From the NCBI GenBank assembly GCA_029933635.1, contig JAOZNS010000028.1, forward strand, positions 3,712-19,139: a DNA stretch of 15,428 bases, read 5' to 3'. The notes below the pieces were generated by a model, which was given only the letters and a program-made list of their open reading frames with translations, was not told the DNA's origin and ran no database searches. Of the stretch, positions 14,771 through 15,428 are shown piece by piece. Position 1 is the first letter of the stretch, and every line of letters starts with the position of its first letter. The position numbers were made by a program, and so were the translations under genes. Source of the DNA: Candidatus Zixiibacteriota bacterium. GTDB taxonomy: Bacteria; Zixibacteria; MSB-5A5; SM1-73.

Positions 14771-15428
14771 TTACCATCTTCGGGAGACAAACAACATCAC
14801 CGTGGGATTATGACCGAGTGGATTGGCTTTGAGATCAAACTTCATATGAGAGAATTCAAGAGTTTTTTTTCGGTTGTATGAGCGCACAGTCTTCATGGCA
14901 TCCACCACCGAGACTATGCGGTTGACCAGGGAAAGTCCCACCATATAAAGAGCCTTTCGGTATGCATTTTTGCTTCGATTTTTTAAGTTTCTATAATACA
15001 ATCTTGATTCCCGACTCTCCCATTCCCAGTTCCAGAAATCATCCTCTGGATAAGGCTGCCGTTCTTGGCGATGATACAACGGGGCAAACTGATTATACTC
15101 ATCCCGGCTCTGATAAAAGGCTAATTGATCGAAAAAATCATCCGACTTTCCTTCCAGATTGACATTGGCATGGGAGGCGGCATAAACCTGATAATCCTTT
15201 TTAAGCCAGGACCCATAGGTTCTAAACCCCAAAAATCCCACCCACAAGGAAACCTCGGAGAAAAGGAAGATCTTTCCTTTGCTCTTTGAACCTCCATAGA
15301 TCTCCCCGGCACCGGGTAAGATAAAGGAAAACAGGGCGGCTTTGGTTACAGATTTTAAACCCTCCTTTTTCTCTTCAAACTCTTCCGGCATTTCAAAGAA
15401 CTCATCCGATGGCCCGGTTGCATAATTG
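14771..15428 (-). CDS. DUF5683-like membrane protein (start outside window)
   Basis: The - strand frame is open to the right edge of the window, reading NYATGPSDEFFEM before the ATG at 15391. That ATG has no ribosome site, so the gene probably starts beyond the window; about 218 residues are visible. The segment KSVTKAALFSFILPGAGEIYGG, then KIFLFSEVSLWVGFLGF, matches the DUF5683-type start: a 'LPG-x-G-x-x-Y' turn between two hydrophobic segments. A soluble charged and Tyr/Trp-rich part follows (FWNWEWESRESRLYYRNL), then a further hydrophobic stretch (KALYMVGLSLVNRIVSVVDAMKTV) and a short beta-rich end. Function is unknown; such proteins are common in FCB-type genomes, often beside outer-membrane genes. 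It is 152 bases upstream of the NHL gene in the same direction. Confidence 0.8.
   Translation of the reverse strand, partial: NYATGPSDEFFEMPEEFEEKKEGLKSVTKAALFSFILPGAGEIYGGSKSKGKIFLFSEVSLWVGFLGFRTYGSWLKKDYQVYAASHANVNLEGKSDDFFDQLAFYQSRDEYNQFAPLYHRQERQPYPEDDFWNWEWESRESRLYYRNLKNRSKNAYRKALYMVGLSLVNRIVSVVDAMKTVRSYNRKKTLEFSHMKFDLKANPLGHNPTVMLFVSRRW

Noticed and set aside
14663..14881. 72-codon + strand frame between the NHL and DUF5683-like genes
   Set aside because: About half of it is antisense to the DUF5683-like gene, and it shows no protein motif.

Overview
The window looks like a chromosomal segment of a diderm (two-membrane) bacterium of moderate GC. Outer-membrane genes (an Omp85 protein, a large barrel-like protein, an MCE/MlaD-type protein) sit beside a PTS-type regulatory cluster and a GH57 enzyme. 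This mix, together with a DUF5683-like protein, resembles uncultured FCB-superphylum lineages (Zixibacteria-like and relatives). That placement is a judgement from protein character, not from a marker gene. No mobile element, CRISPR array, tRNA or rRNA was seen.

Left half, + strand. The 3' part of rpoN (sigma-54) enters from the left edge. It is followed by hpf (ribosome hibernation factor), hprK (HPr kinase/phosphorylase), a mannose-family PTS EIIA and a mannose-family EIIB. No EIIC, EIID, HPr or EI follows. The next gene is an MCE-domain (MlaD-like) lipid-transport protein. After a 309-base gap comes a GH57 4-alpha-glucanotransferase/alpha-amylase. The first five genes look like a regulatory PTS cluster that senses carbon or energy state. 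The GH57 enzyme probably acts on glycogen or maltodextrin.

Centre. A gap of about 400 bases separates the + genes from the convergent - genes. It contains a strong rho-independent-terminator-like hairpin nested inside a second inverted repeat, which may be a dispersed element.

Right half, - strand, read right to left. First is a DUF5683-like membrane protein cut by the right edge, then an NHL six-bladed propeller protein with an export signal. Next come a protein of about 1,160-1,180 residues with internal repeats and a barrel-like C-terminus, an Omp85/TamA-like protein with two POTRA domains, and a UbiA-family prenyltransferase whose motifs resemble archaeal-type geranylgeranylglyceryl-phosphate geranylgeranyltransferases. 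Gaps of 34-152 bases in one direction suggest one or two envelope transcription units. The least-explained genes are the large repeat protein and its NHL and Omp85 neighbours.
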